Source of the DNA: Alphaproteobacteria bacterium UBA5343
Lineage (GTDB): Bacteria > Pseudomonadota > Alphaproteobacteria > RF32 > UBA5343
Reading direction: 5' to 3'
DNA length: 7,834 nucleotides
Assembly (NCBI GenBank): GCA_002410125.1
Contig: DHQH01000055.1
Coordinates: 1-7,834 of the forward strand
This document shows positions 6,410 through 7,834 of this stretch, piece by piece (positions within the stretch are counted from its first letter, which is position 1; every line of letters begins with the position of its first letter). Position numbers and translations under genes: made by a program. The notes below the pieces were generated by a model. It had not been told where the DNA came from. It saw nothing but the letters and a program-made list of their open reading frames with translations, and did not search any database.

Positions 6410-6691
6410 ATGAGAATAAAAACAGAGGTTTTATTATTTTTCTTTCTTCTGATTTTTTTGAGTAGTGATTACAGTCACTTTTTTGAGTCTAATGCTCAGA
6501 TGCTAAAGTTTTATAAAGTATCTACTAGCATTCTCTATGTTATTACAGTATTAGCTGTTATAATATATGTTACAAGAGTTATCTTGTACAATATTCATAG
6601 GAGTTTGTATCTTCTGCTTAAAAATATCAGATTAAGCAAGAAAATTAAAAAAATGAGACGAAAAAATGGCGATAAAAAAATCACCGAGTAA
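6410..6691 (+). CDS. Small two-helix membrane protein, unknown function
   Basis: This 93-residue protein has two hydrophobic segments, about 7-19 (VLLFFFLLIFLSS) and 39-60 (TSILYVITVLAVIIYVTRVILY), joined by a polar loop (20-38). A strongly basic tail follows (about 71-93, with KKIKKMRRKNGDKK). The positive-inside rule places both ends in the cytoplasm. No family is recognised. No Shine-Dalgarno sequence lies in the ten bases before the ATG; the nearest purine runs are AGGAAAA (36-42 bases upstream) and GGGG, and TATAAT ends four bases before the start. The message may therefore be leaderless, or the start may be wrong, though no better in-frame start keeps helix 1. It ends about 50 bp before a strong terminator, which supports it as a real transcription unit. 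Confidence 0.6.
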   Translation: MRIKTEVLLFFFLLIFLSSDYSHFFESNAQMLKFYKVSTSILYVITVLAVIIYVTRVILYNIHRSLYLLLKNIRLSKKIKKMRRKNGDKKITE

Positions 6692-6730
6692 TCAACCAGC
6701 AAGCCTCTCAAATTAGGGCCTGTTTTATTT

Positions 6731-6779
6731 AAAAAAAAGACCTCCTCAATAACTAAGTTATTAAGGAGGTTTATTTTTT
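6731..6779. terminator. Strong bidirectional terminator
   Basis: ACCTCCT (6740-6746) pairs with AGGAGGT (6764-6770), and AATAAC (6748-6753) with GTTATT (6757-6762); one C/A mismatch lies between them and the loop is TAA. The 3' side on the plus strand is TTATTTTTTTT and the other side is a run of A, so a U-tract forms in either direction. It serves the plus gene ending at 6691 and the minus gene ending at 6780. Confidence 0.9.
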
Positions 6780-7262
6780 TTAATAGAAGTTGAAACTAAG
6801 TGTAGCTCCAACTTTAATTTCCCTGAAATTTTTCAAGTTATCTGGGAATACATAAGGTGAAAAAGCAAGTCTTCCACCGTGGGTAATTATAAATCTTAAC
6901 CCAGCAACTGGAACGGCATCCAATTTAGGGTCAGTTTTAAAATCATTTAAGGCAACTGTGCCTCCCAATAACAAACTAACCCTGTATGTTCTAAAAAGGG
7001 GCTTAGCCCACATTAAACTTCCAGAGAAGTTCATGCCATCAAATGGAAGTCTAAGTTCCATTTCCAAGTCTTGGTATCTCATGCCAAAACCAGCATAGTA
7101 TCCATACTGGTTGCTATACCCTGTTAGTAACGTTGGACCAAAGCTGTCCTCAAAAGCGGACATACAGCGGTGTTTGCTGTATTTATATCCCTTTGCATTA
7201 GTTTCAGAACTGGCAAAAACTGTAGCTACTACAATCATTACCAAAATAATTACTCTTTTCAT
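6780..7262 (-). CDS. Exported, probably beta-rich envelope protein, unknown family
   Basis: The 160-residue product begins with a clear signal peptide (MKRVIILVMIVVATVFASSE, cleavage likely after TNA at 21-23). The mature part alternates polar and hydrophobic/aromatic residues (YGYYAGFGMRYQDLEMELRL, 53-72; YRVSLLLGGTVAL, 93-105; VAGLRFIITHGGRLAFSPYV, 119-138) and ends in TLSFNFY, as expected of strands that close a small outer-membrane beta-barrel. I cannot assign a family. There is a lone cysteine at 33. No Shine-Dalgarno site precedes the ATG (the upstream bases are TATACAAA). Sampled lines give about 37-42% G+C, above most of the window, so acquisition from another lineage is possible though weakly supported. 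It has its own extended -10 promoter and ends at the shared terminator, so it is monocistronic. A periplasmic protein is the main alternative. Confidence 0.75.
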   Translation of the reverse strand: MKRVIILVMIVVATVFASSETNAKGYKYSKHRCMSAFEDSFGPTLLTGYSNQYGYYAGFGMRYQDLEMELRLPFDGMNFSGSLMWAKPLFRTYRVSLLLGGTVALNDFKTDPKLDAVPVAGLRFIITHGGRLAFSPYVFPDNLKNFREIKVGATLSFNFY

Positions 7263-7319
7263 TTTGTATATTTTTTAAAATTTTGTATTCAGAATAATAT
7301 TCTTCTTTGATGCTGTTTA

Positions 7320-7358
7320 ATAATAAAAGAAGAGTTTTATAAAATCAGCTTTTATTAT
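7320..7358. promoter_or_regulatory. Ten-base inverted repeat at the minus promoter, possible operator
   Basis: ATAATAAAAG (7320-7329) and CTTTTATTAT (7349-7358) are perfect inverted arms separated by 19 bases. The right arm covers most of the -10 box and the bases just before the start point of the 6780-7262 gene. The arms are AT-rich, so chance is possible. Confidence 0.35.
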
Positions 7359-7382
7359 ACCATATTTTATGTATGAAATCAA
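7354..7382 (-). promoter_or_regulatory. Extended -10 promoter of the envelope protein gene
   Basis: The minus strand reads TTGATT (7377-7382), a 17-base spacer and perfect TATAAT (7354-7359) preceded by TGG, an extended -10. Transcription would start near 7347, leaving a leader of about 85 bases without a ribosome binding site at its end. Confidence 0.65.
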
Positions 7383-7441
7383 ACAATCTAGAATAATGTA
7401 ACAAAAGATTCATTTTGATAGTTTTTTAACCATAAAACCTC

Positions 7442-7468
7442 TTGACTCTTAATAAAAAAACATATAAA
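7442..7468 (+). promoter_or_regulatory. Promoter candidate for ffh
   Basis: TTGACT (7442-7447) and TATAAA (7463-7468) are separated by 15 bases, slightly short. The start would be near 7475, giving an ffh leader of about 119 bases that contains the hairpin at 7531-7559. Confidence 0.45.
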
Positions 7469-7516
7469 ACTTGGGGCAACATAAAGGTTTTTCATTAAAA
7501 ATTACGAAAAACATTG

Positions 7517-7559
7517 GCACCAAGGTGCTCCACCAGTCAGCGAGTTTCGCCCACTGGTG
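7517..7559 (+). promoter_or_regulatory. Structured ffh leader, G+C-rich hairpins
   Basis: The main hairpin has CACCAGT (7531-7537) with ACTGGTG (7553-7559), a CA/CC internal loop, then GCGA (7540-7543) with TCGC (7547-7550) and a GTT loop. A smaller stem GCACC/GGTGC (7517-7521, 7524-7528) lies just before it. It is far more G+C-rich than its surroundings. A weak T-rich stretch (TTAAATTGTTT) follows, so it could be a leaky terminator or attenuator, or a leader element controlling ffh. It does not match the conserved 4.5S RNA core. Confidence 0.45.
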
Positions 7560-7593
7560 TTAAATTGTTTAGTTTAAATTTAGGAAGATATAA

Positions 7594-7834
7594 ATGTTTG
7601 AAAATTTATCAGATAAGTTAGGTTCGGTTTTTAGCAAATTAACCACCAAAAAACTATCAGAATCCAATATATCAGATGCTTTAAGAGAAGTGAGAATTGC
7701 TCTTTTAGAGGCTGATCTATCTCTTCCTGTTGTAAAAGAATTTATAAACTCAGTAAAAACCCAAGCCCTTGGTGAAAAAGTTCTAAAATCTGTAAAACCT
7801 CAAGAACAATTTGTAAAAATCGTAAATGATGCCT
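7594..7834 (+). CDS. ffh: Signal recognition particle protein Ffh (5' part)
   Basis: The first 80 codons are present and the gene runs off the right edge. Ffh binds 4.5S RNA and signal sequences on nascent chains and docks with FtsY through matching GTPase domains. The visible part is the helical N domain: MFENLSDKLGSVFSKLT (1-17), then ALREVRIALLEADLSLPVVK (30-49), which contains the conserved ALLEADLSLPVV block, and VLKSVKPQEQFVKIVNDA (63-80). The GTPase and methionine-rich M domains lie outside the window. AGGAAG (7582-7587) is six bases before the ATG. The leader carries a structured G+C-rich element. The partner gene ftsY is at 1787-2701, on the opposite strand. Confidence 0.96.
   Translation, partial: MFENLSDKLGSVFSKLTTKKLSESNISDALREVRIALLEADLSLPVVKEFINSVKTQALGEKVLKSVKPQEQFVKIVNDA

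Larger units (their letters stand above)
7263..7593. other. 331-bp gene-free region between divergent genes
   Basis: No open frame, tRNA or 4.5S RNA is visible here. The left part is very AT-rich and holds the promoter and leader of the minus gene, plus AGAATAATATTCT (7291-7303), an odd-length palindrome. The middle has no clear signal. The right part holds a promoter candidate and a structured leader for ffh. Confidence 0.7.

Noticed and set aside
6740..6770. ACCTCCT/AGGAGGT stem as an anti-Shine-Dalgarno regulatory RNA
   Set aside because: The sequence matches the 16S tail and its complement, but A and T runs on both sides between two convergent genes are fully explained by a two-way terminator.
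7511..7562. 4.5S (SRP) RNA gene or tRNA end near ffh
   Set aside because: The conserved SRP core with GGAAGCAGCC is absent, and there is no T-loop or acceptor stem to match the CCACCA run.
1..7834. CRISPR array, insertion sequence, integrase, phage or toxin system
   Set aside because: No regularly spaced direct repeats, transposase or recombinase frames, or flanking duplications were seen; only a possible immunity-like gene at the left edge.

Overview
This is an AT-rich window (roughly 30-35% G+C by eye) with a standard genetic code, good Shine-Dalgarno sites on most genes and E. coli-like -35/-10 promoters. A two-domain cold shock protein, a short FtsY without an acidic N-terminal extension, and mtaB/ftsY close to ffh together suggest a low-GC, probably host-associated alphaproteobacterium. 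That placement is inference; no rRNA or tRNA is present to confirm it.

Left part (1-1677): the last 24 codons of an unknown gene are followed, 3 bp after its stop, by a SMI1/KNR4 (SUKH, YrhA-like) protein. Next come the two-domain cold shock protein and, converging on it, an unrecognised 174-residue protein.

Centre (1787-6146): on the minus strand ftsY lies 2 bp behind a sodium:solute symporter gene, an apparent two-gene operon. A 112-bp divergent promoter region separates the symporter from a plus-strand gene for an exported, charged protein of unknown function. That gene overlaps the end of mtaB (minus strand, tRNA ct6A/t6A37 methylthiotransferase) by 11 bp. The symporter and the exported-protein gene therefore separate mtaB from ftsY, which as I recall are often neighbours in alphaproteobacteria.

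Right part (6147-7834): the mtaB leader holds an imperfect palindromic element bounded by TGTCATCC...GGATCCAG, similar to dispersed repeats of Rickettsiales. A small two-helix membrane protein (plus) and an exported, probably beta-rich envelope protein (minus) converge on a strong two-way terminator. Then come a 331-bp gene-free stretch with a good minus promoter and a G+C-rich hairpin, and the start of ffh (plus), cut by the window edge.

ftsY and ffh encode the two partner GTPases of signal-recognition-particle targeting; MtaB tunes decoding by tRNAs reading ANN codons. The other genes are mainly envelope or accessory genes, several unrecognised. The most notable unexplained signals are the perfect inverted repeat across the divergent symporter/exported-protein promoters, the palindromic element in the mtaB leader, and the ffh leader hairpin with competing pairings. 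No complete new defence or mobile system can be shown here.
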